Below are positions 27,230 to 36,135 of a DNA stretch of 64,000 bases, in pieces. The DNA comes from UMGS1052 sp045580005 (GTDB lineage: Bacteria > Bacillota > Clostridia > Oscillospirales > CAG-382): the NCBI GenBank assembly GCA_045580005.1, contig JAZNMZ010000061.1, positions 6,804 through 70,803 on the forward strand, in the 5' to 3' direction. The notes beneath the pieces are model-generated. The model did no database searches, was not told the DNA's origin, and saw only the letters and a list, made by a program, of their open reading frames with translations. The stretch's first letter is position 1. Each line of letters begins with the position of its first letter. Position numbers and translations under genes: made by a program.

Positions 27230-29079
27230 AAGATCAAGAGAATGAGAAGCTGTTAAATATTATACTTTATGCAATGGGACTGATAGCTGTCATATGGCTT
27301 TCAGTCCTTTTTGCGCCCTGTATAGGCGGCGGACTTGCGCAGATGCTTCCGAAGCTGAGCGATGCGCTGGCTCATCCGTTTAGGCTTACCTTTTGCCATA
27401 ACACTTTCCCGACGGTCTTGACCTTGTCGCTCATCTATGTATTTGCTCTCGTTGTTTATCATTATACAAAGCCCAACTACCGCCGCAGAGAGGAACACGG
27501 ATCTGCCAAGTGGGGAGATAAGAAAGAGATCGACAAGCGTTACAGACAAACACCCACGGAGAGCAATAAGATACTGACACAAAATGTGGCGATAGGGTAT
27601 GATACGCATGAGCACAGAAGGAATCTAAACACCATAGTAATAGGCGGTTCGGGATCGGGTAAAACGAGGTTCTACGGAAAGCCGAATGCCATGCAGGCAA
27701 ATACCTCTTTCTTTGCTCTTGACCCGAAAGGTGAGGTCGTGCGAGCGCTCGGAGGACTTCTTGTTAAGAAAGGTTATGTAGTTAAAGTGCTTGATCTTAT
27801 CAACATGGAGAAGTCCGATTGCTACAATCCCTTTGCATATATCCACTCGGACAACGACGTGCAGAGACTTGTGACCAATCTTTTTAAGTCCACAACACCG
27901 AAAGGCTCGCAGAGCCAAGATCCCTTTTGGGATAATGCGGCAAGTATGCTCCTGTCCGCCCTCATCTATTATCTTCACTATGAAGCTCCCGTGTATGAAC
28001 AGAATTTCGCAATGGTCACAGAACTTCTGCGAGAGGGCGATGTAGATGAGGAAAAGGACAAACATGACAGTGTGCTCGATCTTCTTTTCAAGGAGCTTGA
28101 AAGAAAAGACCCCTATCACATTGCCGTGAAGTATTACAACGAGTACAGAAGCGGCGCGGCAAAAACATTGAAGTCGATTCAGATAACACTTGCGGCTCGA
28201 CTTGAAAAGTTCAACCTTAACAGCCTTGCGGCTATGACGGTAACAGATGAACTTGAGCTTGACATGCTCGGGCAGAGAAAGACGGCGTTGTTTGCAATTA
28301 TCCCCGATAATGACACCTCGTTCAATTTCCTTGTTTCAATACTGTATACGCAACTGTTCCAACAGCTCTTTTATGTTGCCGATCACAAATACGGTGGATC
28401 ACTTCCCGTTCATGTGCATTTCCTTATGGATGAATTTGCAAATGTTTCGCTTCCCGATGACTTTGACAAGATACTGTCCGTCATGCGTTCACGCGGAGTA
28501 AGTGTTTCGATCATTCTGCAAAATCTCGCGCAGCTCAAGGCTCTCTTTGAAAAGCAATGGGAGAGTATAGTCGGTAACTGTGATGAGCTTATTTATCTCG
28601 GCGGCAATGAGCAGAGCACACACAAGTATATATCGGAACAGCTCGGTAAAGCGACCATTGATACCAACACCTACGGCAGAAGCGACGGTATGCGCGGTAA
28701 TTTCTCGACCAACTTCCAGATCTCCGGCAGAGAGCTGATGACGCCCGACGAAGTCCGTATGTTGGACAACAAGTATTGCATCTTATTCATTCGAGGCGAG
28801 CGACCTGTAATTGACTTGAAGTATGATATCCTAAAGCATCCCAACGTCAAGTACACCGAGGACGGCGGCGCAGAGCCTTATATTCACGGATTCGGTGAGA
28901 TCGAGGGCCATCCTTGGAAGAAGGGAACTTCAAACACCGTTATTGACATTACTGATGAGATCATTGAACTCGGCAAGGAAAAGAAAGTCGGCGAGATCTT
29001 TGTCTTCGATGAAGAAGAATTCGGTATGCACCTTAAAAAAACAAAACAAACAAATAATACACAAACAGAAAAGGAGTAA
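27226..29079 (+). CDS. VirD4/TraG-type coupling protein
   Basis: A 617-residue type IV coupling ATPase. Two N-terminal membrane segments (about 8-30 and 60-80) are followed by Walker A GGSGSGKTRF near 143 and by the PNAMQANTSFFALDPKGEVVRALG stretch typical of VirD4. The Walker B region is VHFLMDEFANV near 405. The C-terminal part includes the conserved DEVRMLDNKYCILFIRGERPV. It receives the relaxase-DNA complex and feeds it to the translocation channel. It is coupled by ATGA to the 65-residue gene and is followed 5 nt later by the pilin-like gene. Confidence 0.95.
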   Translation: MKDQENEKLLNIILYAMGLIAVIWLSVLFAPCIGGGLAQMLPKLSDALAHPFRLTFCHNTFPTVLTLSLIYVFALVVYHYTKPNYRRREEHGSAKWGDKKEIDKRYRQTPTESNKILTQNVAIGYDTHEHRRNLNTIVIGGSGSGKTRFYGKPNAMQANTSFFALDPKGEVVRALGGLLVKKGYVVKVLDLINMEKSDCYNPFAYIHSDNDVQRLVTNLFKSTTPKGSQSQDPFWDNAASMLLSALIYYLHYEAPVYEQNFAMVTELLREGDVDEEKDKHDSVLDLLFKELERKDPYHIAVKYYNEYRSGAAKTLKSIQITLAARLEKFNLNSLAAMTVTDELELDMLGQRKTALFAIIPDNDTSFNFLVSILYTQLFQQLFYVADHKYGGSLPVHVHFLMDEFANVSLPDDFDKILSVMRSRGVSVSIILQNLAQLKALFEKQWESIVGNCDELIYLGGNEQSTHKYISEQLGKATIDTNTYGRSDGMRGNFSTNFQISGRELMTPDEVRMLDNKYCILFIRGERPVIDLKYDILKHPNVKYTEDGGAEPYIHGFGEIEGHPWKKGTSNTVIDITDEIIELGKEKKVGEIFVFDEEEFGMHLKKTKQTNNTQTEKE

Positions 29080-29084
29080 ACGCT

Positions 29085-29435
29085 ATGAAAAACAACAAGA
29101 ACAACCACCTCGTAACCCCCATGCCCGCAAAGGCAAAGAAGATCCTCTCTGTATGGATCGGTATGGTACTTATCTTTACAATGATGAGTGCATTGGCTCT
29201 TCCTTGCTTCGCGGAGCCTACCAAAGATCCTATCACGGTAGTTAACAACCTTTCCGACTTTATGTTCGGACTTGTAAGAGCCGTCGGTATGATAATGCTC
29301 GGCTTTGCTGTAGTGCAGATAGGTCTTTCCCTTAAGTCTCACGACCCCTCACAGAGAGCAAACGGTTTCCTTACACTTGCAGGCGGAGTTGTGATAACAT
29401 TCGCAAAGGAGATCCTTACACTTATCACGGGATAA
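29085..29435 (+). CDS. VirB2/TrbC- or Maff2-like small membrane protein
   Basis: A 116-residue protein with a signal-peptide-like N-terminus (IWIGMVLIFTMM-type helix ending near ALPCFAEP) and two further hydrophobic helices separated by a short polar loop (SHDPSQRANG). This matches conjugative pilin-like proteins and the Maff2 family, which occur right after VirD4 in Firmicutes ICEs. It probably lines or extends the transfer channel in the membrane. The next gene in the conserved order, the VirB6-like one, is displaced by an inserted toxin-antitoxin pair. Confidence 0.75.
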   Translation: MKNNKNNHLVTPMPAKAKKILSVWIGMVLIFTMMSALALPCFAEPTKDPITVVNNLSDFMFGLVRAVGMIMLGFAVVQIGLSLKSHDPSQRANGFLTLAGGVVITFAKEILTLITG

Positions 29436-29463
29436 AAATTATTGAAAAATGTTTGCAAAACGC

Positions 29464-29492
29464 TTGCATTATGCAATACAATGTGGTATAAT
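29464..29492 (+). promoter_or_regulatory. Promoter and operator of the RelBE-type module
   Basis: TTGCAT at 29464-29469 and TATAAT at 29487-29492 are 17 nt apart, with an extended -10 TGG before TATAAT. The -35 box lies inside a perfect palindrome, TTGCAT-T-ATGCAA (29464-29476), a likely binding site for the RelB-like antitoxin, which would make the module self-repressing. Confidence 0.8.
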
Positions 29493-29531
29493 AATAGTAA
29501 AGACAGAGTAATAAACAAGGAGGAACTGTAT

Positions 29532-29837
29532 ATGTCCAAATCTGCCACTGTTTTTACAAGAGTTGACCCTATGCTCAAGGAGCAAGCGGATGCAATACTG
29601 AATCAACTCGGTATTTCGATGTCAACCGCTATGGGAATGTTTTTACAGCAGCTTGTTTTGCAAAGAGGTATCCCTTTTGAGTTAAAGCTCCCGAAAGCTG
29701 CTCCGATTGCACTCGGAAACATCAGCGACAGCGAGTTTGATGCACTCATGACTGAAGCGCTACACTCCGTATCAGAGGGCAAAGGCATCCCCTTTGAAGA
29801 GTTTGACGCGAGTATGCGCAAGGAGCTTGGAATATGA
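29532..29837 (+). CDS. RelB/DinJ-family antitoxin
   Basis: 101 residues from the ATG at 29532, chosen because AAGGAGG lies directly upstream; an in-frame ATG at 29442 lies before the promoter. The N-terminal KSATVFTRVDPMLKEQADAILNQLGISMSTAM is the ribbon-helix-helix domain of RelB/DinJ antitoxins, and the C-terminal half should wrap the toxin. Its stop overlaps the toxin start by 4 nt. The pair sits inside a conjugation operon with its own promoter and terminator, so it stabilises the element rather than contributing to transfer. Confidence 0.92.
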   Translation: MSKSATVFTRVDPMLKEQADAILNQLGISMSTAMGMFLQQLVLQRGIPFELKLPKAAPIALGNISDSEFDALMTEALHSVSEGKGIPFEEFDASMRKELGI

Positions 29838-30160
29838 ATGAATGGAAACTGACGGTTGCACCGGAGTTCGGAGACGATTTGAGGAATATCCATTCATATA
29901 TTGCAAGTCAGCTTCTTGAGCCCGAAACCGCCAAAAGACTTACAGATAAGATATTGAAATCTGTGTCCGAGCTTTCTTCTTTTCCGCTCATTTATCCGAT
30001 ATATGATAAAGAGCCTTGGGCGCAAAGAGGACTCAGAAAAATGTCTGTCGGAAACTATTTGGTTTTTTACTTGGCAGATGAAGGAGCAACGAGTGTTATC
30101 GTGATGCGTGTGTTTTACGCGGGCAGAGACATCGAGAGATGTTTGAATGAAACATTATAA
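29834..30160 (+). CDS. RelE/ParE-family toxin
   Basis: A 108-residue protein with the compact RelE/ParE fold pattern: WKLTVAPEFGDDLRNIHSYIA, then FPLIYPIYDKEPWAQRGLRKMSVGNYLVFYLADE and a terminal VMRVFYAGRDIERCL. The GLRKM-x-VGNYLVFY core and VFYAGRDIE end are typical of the ParE-like branch paired with DinJ/RelB antitoxins. RelE members cut mRNA in the ribosome while ParE members act on gyrase; sequence alone does not decide which applies. It is coupled to the antitoxin by an ATGA overlap. Confidence 0.9.
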   Translation: MNEWKLTVAPEFGDDLRNIHSYIASQLLEPETAKRLTDKILKSVSELSSFPLIYPIYDKEPWAQRGLRKMSVGNYLVFYLADEGATSVIVMRVFYAGRDIERCLNETL

Positions 30161-30175
30161 AGAATAATCACAAGC

Positions 30176-30206
30176 AAAAGCCATTCGCAAATGTCGAATG
30201 GCTTTT
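30176..30206 (+). terminator. Intrinsic terminator after the toxin gene
   Basis: AAAAGCCATTCG (30176-30187) and CGAATGGCTTTT (30195-30206) form a perfect 12-bp stem followed by a short T-run. It lies inside the conjugation operon, upstream of the VirB6-like gene, so it could reduce read-through into the rest of the transfer genes. Confidence 0.85.
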
Positions 30207-30226
30207 TGCATTGGAAAGGAGAACAA

Positions 30227-31063
30227 ATGTCAAATAATTGGGTAGTTGAAAACATCCAAAATGCTATTGACACTTGGAATGAAAAGTTCTCGGAAATATG
30301 GCGGCTGCTCTCGCAGTCGCCTGCCGAGTTCAAGGGCGGCACTATATGGTATGTTATGACAAGCATCAACGGCGCGCTGAAGGCGGTAGGATACGCCCTG
30401 CTCGTTCTTTTCTTCCTCATTGGTATAATGAAGCACTACAACTCAATGCAGGAAATAAAGCGCCCCGAGCAGGCTCTTAAGCTTTTCATCCGCTTCGTAC
30501 TTGCAAAGGCGGCGGTAACTTGGGGACTCGATCTGATGCTTGCGGTTTTCGACATCGTTCAAGGCATAATATCCAAAATACTCATAGCATCGGGCGTAAA
30601 ATATTCGAGCAATATGTATATACCTCGGAGCATGGTAGAAACGATAGAGAACTGCGGCTTTTGGGAGAGCATCCCATTGTGGGCGGTAACGCTCATAGGC
30701 AGTTTGCTTGTGTGGGTGCTTTCCTTTGTCATGATACTGACCGTTTACGGACGATTCTTTAAGCTCTATATGTATGCGGCAATAGCGCCAGTTCCTTTGT
30801 CGAGCTTTGCAAGTGAGGAAACGAGCCAAGTCGGAAAGAGCTTTATTAAGTCATTTATAGCTGTATGCCTTGAAGGAGCCATTATAGTATTGGCTTGCGT
30901 CATATATTCCAAGTTTGCAACTTCCTCGCCCTCGGTAGATATGAACGCATCGGCAATAACACAGGTATGGACTTATGTCGGAGAACTGCTGTTCAATATG
31001 CTTGTTCTTGTCGGAACGGTCAAGCTCTCGGAGCAGGTAGTTAATAAAATGATGGGTGTATAA
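30227..31063 (+). CDS. VirB6/TrbL-like conjugation membrane protein
   Basis: 278 residues from the ATG at 30227, preceded by GGAAAGGAG; an in-frame start at 30191 lies inside the terminator hairpin. There are about six hydrophobic segments: 45-70, 90-115, 155-185, 188-205, 215-240 and 255-275. The loop YGRFFKLYMYAAIAPVPLSSFASEETSQVGKSFIKSF is highly characteristic of CD1112-type membrane proteins in Clostridium ICEs. These are VirB6/TrbL counterparts that form the inner-membrane pore. PrgI and VirB4 follow as expected. Confidence 0.87.
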   Translation: MSNNWVVENIQNAIDTWNEKFSEIWRLLSQSPAEFKGGTIWYVMTSINGALKAVGYALLVLFFLIGIMKHYNSMQEIKRPEQALKLFIRFVLAKAAVTWGLDLMLAVFDIVQGIISKILIASGVKYSSNMYIPRSMVETIENCGFWESIPLWAVTLIGSLLVWVLSFVMILTVYGRFFKLYMYAAIAPVPLSSFASEETSQVGKSFIKSFIAVCLEGAIIVLACVIYSKFATSSPSVDMNASAITQVWTYVGELLFNMLVLVGTVKLSEQVVNKMMGV

Positions 31064-31073
31064 GGAGAAGTAC

Positions 31074-31400
31074 ATGGAGATCAAGATCAATCAGGAAATT
31101 AAAGAATACAATGAAACAATGTTTTTCGGCTTATCCGTAAGACAGTTTATCTTCTCAATACTCGCGTGTGGCGCGGCAGTCGGGATCTACTTCGGCTGCC
31201 GTTCATTTTTGGACACGGAGACTTTATCATGGGTATGTATGATCGGAGCCGTACCCTTTGCGGCACTCGGCTTTGTAAAATACAACGGACTGCCGGCGGA
31301 GAAGATACTCAAGGCATGGATAAGAAGCGAAATACTGATGCCCCGAAAGTTACTCTATAAGGGCGAAAACCTATACTCAAGGAAGGGAGAAAACAAGTGA
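31074..31400 (+). CDS. PrgI family (VirB3-like) protein
   Basis: 108 residues, starting at the ATG preceded by ATAAGGAGAAG. The N-terminus MEIKINQEIKEYNETMFFGLSVRQFIFS is the PrgI signature. Two membrane helices follow at about 28-45 and 52-68, then a basic cytoplasmic tail. PrgI proteins replace VirB3 in Gram-positive conjugation machines and bind the VirB4 ATPase. The VirB4 GTG start overlaps its TGA stop. Confidence 0.92.
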   Translation: MEIKINQEIKEYNETMFFGLSVRQFIFSILACGAAVGIYFGCRSFLDTETLSWVCMIGAVPFAALGFVKYNGLPAEKILKAWIRSEILMPRKLLYKGENLYSRKGENK

Positions 31401-33718
31401 GCATATTTTCAAAGAAAAAGAAAGTTATCCCGGAGGATGCTGTTCCCGCTACTGTGGAGCAGGCAATACCCATTCAGGATATCTATGAGGATGGCATATG
31501 TCTTGTGGGCAAAGATCTTTACTCAAAGACTTTCAAGTTCTCGGATATAAACTATGAGACCGCATCAAAGGAGGATAAAGCGAGAATGTTCCTCGGTTAT
31601 TCGCAGATACTCAACTCTTTTGATACGCAGGCAGACACCAAGATCACGATCAACAACCGTCGAATGAACAGACAGACTTTTGAGAAGCACAATCTTCTCG
31701 AACTTCAGGGTGACTCGCTTGACAGATACAGATCGGAGTATAATCACATTCTTACCGAGAATGTGAGCCGATCAAACGGTATCATGCAGGATAAATACCT
31801 AACGGTAACTGTTGAAAAGAGCAGTTACGAAGAAGCGAGAAGTTATTTCAACCGTATCTTCTCGGAGTTCTCATCCTTGTTTGCATCTCTTGGCTCGCAT
31901 ATTGAGGAAGTCGGCAGGGAAGAAAAGCTTCGCATCATCTTCGATTTCTTCCATTACGGAAGCGAGGAAGATTTTCATTATAACGCCGAGCTCTATGAAC
32001 AGCGCGGCTATCACTTCAAGGATGCAATAGCTCCCGACAGCTTTGAGTTCCGTTCCGACTACTTCAAGGTTGACGGAAGATATGGTAGAGTTATGTATCT
32101 GCGTGACTATGCGAATTTCATAAAAGACAGCTTCATGGCGGAGCTTACGGACATTGACCGCGGACTCATTCTCTCGATAGATGCAAGTCCCATTACCACC
32201 GAGGAAGCCATAAGACAGAGCGAAAGCAAGCTCCTTGCCGTTGAGACGAATATTTCAAATTGGCAAAGAAAACAGAATCAGAACAACAATTTTTCCGCGG
32301 CCATTCCCTATGATATGGAGAGGCAGAGAAAGGAGAGCCGAGAGTTCCTTAACGATCTCGTTGCTCGAGATCAGCGTATGATACCCGCGCTCATTACGAT
32401 AGTTCATACCGCTGATACAAAGGAAAAGCTCGATGCAGATACAGAATCCATTCGCCAATGCGCAAGGAAGAATCTTTGCGCGCTTAATGTACTTCGTTGG
32501 CAACAGATCGAAGGACTTAATACAGTTCTGCCTTACGGCCCGCCGAAGCTGACCATCCGCAGAACGCTTACTACCGAATCACTTGCGGTGTTTATGCCGT
32601 TCAGAGTTCAGGAGGTATGCCACAGCAACGGTGTTTACTTCGGTAATAATGCCATAAGCAAGAATATGATATTTGTTAACCGTAATGAACTCCTTAACGG
32701 CAACTCGTTCATAACCGGCGTTTCGGGTGCAGGTAAGTCGATCATAGCAAAGCATGAGATAATAGGTATTTATCTTACCGATCCGAGTGCCGATGTTATT
32801 GTTATCGACCCCGAGAACGAGTACGACAAGATATGTGCCGCTTTCAACGGCGAGATGATAAGGGTATCCGCAACGAGTCCGCATCACATTAATGCTATGG
32901 ACATTAACATGGACTATGCGGACGGGCAGAATCCCGTAACGCTTAAATCCGAGTTTATGCTCTCCCTCTGCGAGCAGGCGGTAGCGGGGCTCGGCCCAAA
33001 GCAGAAATCTCTGATCGACCGTTGCACCGCCAATGTTCTCAATGCTTATATGCTGAACGGATTTAAGGGTAAAGCGCCCACTCTCAAGGATTTCAATGAA
33101 ATGCTTAAGGCACAGCCCGAACCCGAAGCGAAGGATATTGCTCTTTCGCTCGAGCTCTTTACAAGCGGTTCTCTCGATACATTTGCCATCGAGACAAATG
33201 TAAATACACAAAACCGTTTTGTCTGCTACGATATTCACGACCTCGGCAAACAGCTCATGCCCATCGGTATGCTTGTAGTCCTCGATAACATCCTCAATCG
33301 CATAACGGCAAACAAGGCAAAGGGCAGAAAGACTTATATCTTTATTGACGAGATATATCTTCTTTTCAAGCATGAATACTCTGCAAATTTTCTTTTCACT
33401 CTTTGGAAGAGAGTACGCAAGTACGGTGCTTTTATTACCGGAATCACGCAGAATGTAGAAGATCTCTTGCAGTCCCATACCGCAAGAACCATGCTCGCAA
33501 ATTCCGAGCTTGTAGTGATGCTCAATCAGGCGGCAACCGACCGCGCCGAGCTTGCAGATCTTATGCGCATCTCGGATAATCAGATATCCTATATTACCGA
33601 TGTCGGAGCAGGTCACGGACTTGTTAAGATCGGTGCATCACTCGTTCCGTTTGTCAACCGTATTCCTAAAGACACGAGGCTGTATGAGCTTATGACAACA
33701 AAGCCGGGTGAAGGCTGA
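31397..33718 (+). CDS. VirB4-like conjugation ATPase
   Basis: A 773-residue protein from a GTG start. The N-terminal half (to about 420) is the VirB4 CagE/TrbE region, containing SITTEEA-type and RGLILSIDASP motifs. The C-terminal half is the ATPase, with Walker A GVSGAGKSIIAK near 441 and Walker B KTYIFIDEIYLL near 645. A late GITQNVEDLLQS motif is also typical. It energises assembly and substrate passage. It overlaps PrgI upstream and the truncated wall-hydrolase subunit downstream (TGATG). Confidence 0.95.
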   Translation: MSIFSKKKKVIPEDAVPATVEQAIPIQDIYEDGICLVGKDLYSKTFKFSDINYETASKEDKARMFLGYSQILNSFDTQADTKITINNRRMNRQTFEKHNLLELQGDSLDRYRSEYNHILTENVSRSNGIMQDKYLTVTVEKSSYEEARSYFNRIFSEFSSLFASLGSHIEEVGREEKLRIIFDFFHYGSEEDFHYNAELYEQRGYHFKDAIAPDSFEFRSDYFKVDGRYGRVMYLRDYANFIKDSFMAELTDIDRGLILSIDASPITTEEAIRQSESKLLAVETNISNWQRKQNQNNNFSAAIPYDMERQRKESREFLNDLVARDQRMIPALITIVHTADTKEKLDADTESIRQCARKNLCALNVLRWQQIEGLNTVLPYGPPKLTIRRTLTTESLAVFMPFRVQEVCHSNGVYFGNNAISKNMIFVNRNELLNGNSFITGVSGAGKSIIAKHEIIGIYLTDPSADVIVIDPENEYDKICAAFNGEMIRVSATSPHHINAMDINMDYADGQNPVTLKSEFMLSLCEQAVAGLGPKQKSLIDRCTANVLNAYMLNGFKGKAPTLKDFNEMLKAQPEPEAKDIALSLELFTSGSLDTFAIETNVNTQNRFVCYDIHDLGKQLMPIGMLVVLDNILNRITANKAKGRKTYIFIDEIYLLFKHEYSANFLFTLWKRVRKYGAFITGITQNVEDLLQSHTARTMLANSELVVMLNQAATDRAELADLMRISDNQISYITDVGAGHGLVKIGASLVPFVNRIPKDTRLYELMTTKPGEG

Positions 33719-34803
33719 TGGCAGACATTAAGACAAAAGAATCATTGCACACGGTCAAGTTCTTTGACCGTGTGCAAAACCTCGCCATGAAAACGCGCGA
33801 GGGTGTTGAAGAAGCGAAGCAGGGAATAGGTGATACTGTTAATTCTTCCGATAACGACGCAAGCGATTACGGTGCAAACAGACTTCAAGAATTCGAGGGC
33901 AGTCTTGCGGTATTTACAGCTTATGCCGCTAAAGAAACCGGTGAATGGGGGCTTCGTGAAACCGAAAAGAACATTCGCCGGATAAGGAATAACCGCAAGA
34001 TTAATCATACTGCAACTCCCAAATCCGTGAAGAATCCTATTAAAACGGCGCAGAATACCAAGGAAACGGCTCGAACGGCTGAAAAGACTGCAAAAGCCTC
34101 GAAAGCTGCGGCGAAAACAGCAAAAGAAGTGGTGAAGGCCACCGCTGAGTTTATAAAGGAAGCGGGGAAAGCAATAGTAGCTACTGTAAAAGCTGCTGTT
34201 GCCGCGATCAAGGGACTCATAGCGGCTATTGCCGCAGGCGGATGGATCTCTGTTGTCATCATTGTTGTTATAGTTCTCATAGGCGGACTTGTAGCCGCCA
34301 CTTGCGAGATATTCGTCCCCGATGAGAACGGCGGATATTCCGTTGTCTATATGATGAATGCCTGCGAGAGCGAATACGGCGGAAAAGAGGCTGAAATAGT
34401 GAATACAGTTCCCCATGATTATCTTGTCATTCACGGAGAAGAAGCCGATATGAAGGACATTATCGCGGTTTATGCCGTCAAGTCAAAAGCTACGGGAGAT
34501 AAATTGCTTGTGGCTGACGAAAAGAATCAGGAGATATTCCGAGAGGTCTTTGACTATATGTATTCCATCTCATATCATCGCTCCGAGATTATTGAGTTTG
34601 TCAAAGTTGAGAAGGTTGACGAATCGGGAAATACAAGTTATGTTATCGAAGAAGTTCCTCGCATAATTCTCACTATTGAAAGAAAGACCAAATCTGCATA
34701 CAGAGCTGCAGAGCATTTTGAGTTTAAGAAGCAACAAATGCAATACCTCGATACGCTCATGGATAGCGACTTCGATGAAATGTGGACGGCGTTGGTCGAT
34801 TGA
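33718..34803 (+). pseudogene. CD1108-like conjugation protein lacking its wall-hydrolase domain
   Basis: 361 residues: a lysine- and alanine-rich helical region (about 85-170), a single membrane helix near 178-198, and a VirB8-like extracellular part ending FEFKKQQMQYLDTLMDSDFDEMWTALVD. In relatives known to me this DSDFDEMW segment leads straight into a CHAP or NlpC/P60 peptidoglycan hydrolase of 200-300 residues. Here a stop follows at once, inside a perfect palindrome, and non-homologous AT-rich DNA with a recombinase gene comes next. The usual downstream transfer genes are missing. The protein is therefore probably a truncation caused by insertion or deletion; residual function is possible. 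Confidence 0.7.
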
Positions 34804-34811
34804 CCAACGCC
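34788..34811. repeat. Perfect palindrome at the conjugation-operon break
   Basis: GGCGTTGGTC (34788-34797) and GACCAACGCC (34802-34811) form a perfect 10-bp stem around a GATT loop. The loop overlaps the stop codon of the truncated CD1108-like gene. An AT-rich stretch but no clean T-run follows. It sits exactly at the change from transfer backbone to AT-rich cargo, so it may be an insertion junction, an attachment site or a makeshift terminator. Confidence 0.75.
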
Positions 34812-34845
34812 GTAATACATATATAATAATTATCCTTGCTTTGTA

Positions 34846-34874
34846 TTGACAAAGATTTTTGGTTATGATAATAT
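34846..34874 (+). promoter_or_regulatory. Promoter for the tyrosine recombinase gene
   Basis: TTGACA at 34846-34851 is followed after 17 nt by TAATAT (34869-34874), or after 15 nt by GATAAT. The transcript would have an approximately 80-nt leader before the ATG at 34960. Confidence 0.6.
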
Positions 34875-34959
34875 CGCGGGAGCAACTACTTACATAAGCA
34901 AAGGGAATCGATGGGTTTAATCGGTCGCCTTTGACTAAAATGAAAAGGAGAATACTGCT

Positions 34960-35898
34960 ATGTATTACAAAGAGTGGCTCTGCGATTGGTTGGAGCATTA
35001 CATGAAACCTACTACAAAAGACAAAACATTTACGCGTTATTGTGAGATTGTCGAAAAACATTTAACGCCAAAGCTCGGAAATTACGAAATTGACGAGATC
35101 ACCCCACTCGTCGTACAGCGGCAAATTAGCGAATGGCTGTCCTGCGGCAATCTGATTACAGGTGAAGGACTTTCAGCCAATACGGTTAATTCGTTTATAT
35201 CTGTAATACAAAATTCGTTGAAAACTGCGAATATGATAGGTATTGCGGATAAATATGAGATGAATAAACTAAAAAGGCCCAAAATCAAGGAAAAGCAGGT
35301 TACATGTTTTACACTTGAGGAGCAAAGACTAATTGAGAGGGCAGCTATGGAAGATAAACGTGTAAAAATGAGAGGGATTGTCCTCTGCTTGTATACCGGG
35401 TTAAGAATTGGCGAACTGCTTGCCCTTGAATGGCAGGACATCGATTTCAATAAATGTGAGATTTCTGTTGTTAGAAGTTGCCATGATTCAAAGGATTTAA
35501 CCGGAAAACGTACTAGAGTGACTGACACCCCCAAAACAGAAACCTCTAAACGAGTAATTCCACTTCCCAAACCTATATTAAAAATGCTGAAAGACATGAA
35601 AAAGAACTCTGCTTCCCGGTATGTGATAGCTGACGGAAACAAAGTTCTGTATGTTAGGTCTTACCAAAGGAGTTTTGAACTGCTATTGAAAAAGTTGAAA
35701 ATATCGCATCACGGATTTCATTCCCTTCGTCATACTTTTGCAACAAGAGCTTTGGAATGCGGTGTTGATGTAAAAACATTATCTGAAATTCTCGGTCACA
35801 AATCTTCAACTATAACACTTAACCGATATGCGCACTCTTTAATGGATCATAAAAAGGATATGATGAATAAGATTGGAAAGATGTTTATCGTTTCATGA
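34960..35898 (+). CDS. Tyrosine recombinase / integrase
   Basis: A 312-residue phage-type integrase. The N-terminal SAM-like core-binding domain (about 1-105) is followed by a catalytic domain with all expected residues: TGLRIGELLALEW (first Arg), HSLRHTFATRA (His-x-x-Arg), GHKSSTITL (His) and the nucleophile in NRYAHS. It is shorter than Tn916-type integrases, with little or no N-terminal arm-binding domain. It sits at the backbone/cargo junction, and a set of inverted repeats follows directly. It probably mobilised the 35-49 kb cargo or mediates a second integration mode; the target is unknown. Confidence 0.93.
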   Translation: MYYKEWLCDWLEHYMKPTTKDKTFTRYCEIVEKHLTPKLGNYEIDEITPLVVQRQISEWLSCGNLITGEGLSANTVNSFISVIQNSLKTANMIGIADKYEMNKLKRPKIKEKQVTCFTLEEQRLIERAAMEDKRVKMRGIVLCLYTGLRIGELLALEWQDIDFNKCEISVVRSCHDSKDLTGKRTRVTDTPKTETSKRVIPLPKPILKMLKDMKKNSASRYVIADGNKVLYVRSYQRSFELLLKKLKISHHGFHSLRHTFATRALECGVDVKTLSEILGHKSSTITLNRYAHSLMDHKKDMMNKIGKMFIVS

Positions 35899-35910
35899 TA
35901 TGAGCATCTG

Positions 35911-36091
35911 TTTCTATAATAGGTGGCGTTATTAGTAGTTATTATAGCAGAAAAGAAATGGATTGTCAATATTTAAGAGATATAATTGTACTTAATCTTG
36001 TGCATTTCAAGTAATTAGGTGCGCAATTGCTATGATTTGTGCACCTATTATAGAAATAGGTGTACAAAAACTTATAAAGAAAATACACCTA
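35911..36091. other. Inverted-repeat cluster behind the integrase, candidate attachment/arm sites
   Basis: TTTCTATAATAGGTG (35911-35925) recurs as its exact reverse complement CACCTATTATAGAAA at 36042-36056. TAGGTGC (36016) pairs with GCACCTA (36041), and TAGGTGTA (36057) pairs with TACACCTA (36084). The core TAGGTG thus occurs three times forward and three times reversed within 180 bp next to a tyrosine recombinase. This suits recombinase or excisionase binding sites; one of the pairs may also work as a terminator. Confidence 0.55.
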
Positions 36092-36135
36092 ATGGGTGGA
36101 TAAAACTATATGATGATCTATAATAAGGAGCCGTA

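Noticed and set aside
32579..33616. 345-codon minus-strand frame opposite virB4
   Set aside because: It mirrors the VirB4 ATPase domain, shows no motif, and would lie antisense in the middle of an operon.
34788..34811. Ordinary intrinsic terminator
   Set aside because: The stem is strong but lacks a T-run, and it overlaps a stop codon at a probable rearrangement point, so it is listed as a palindrome.
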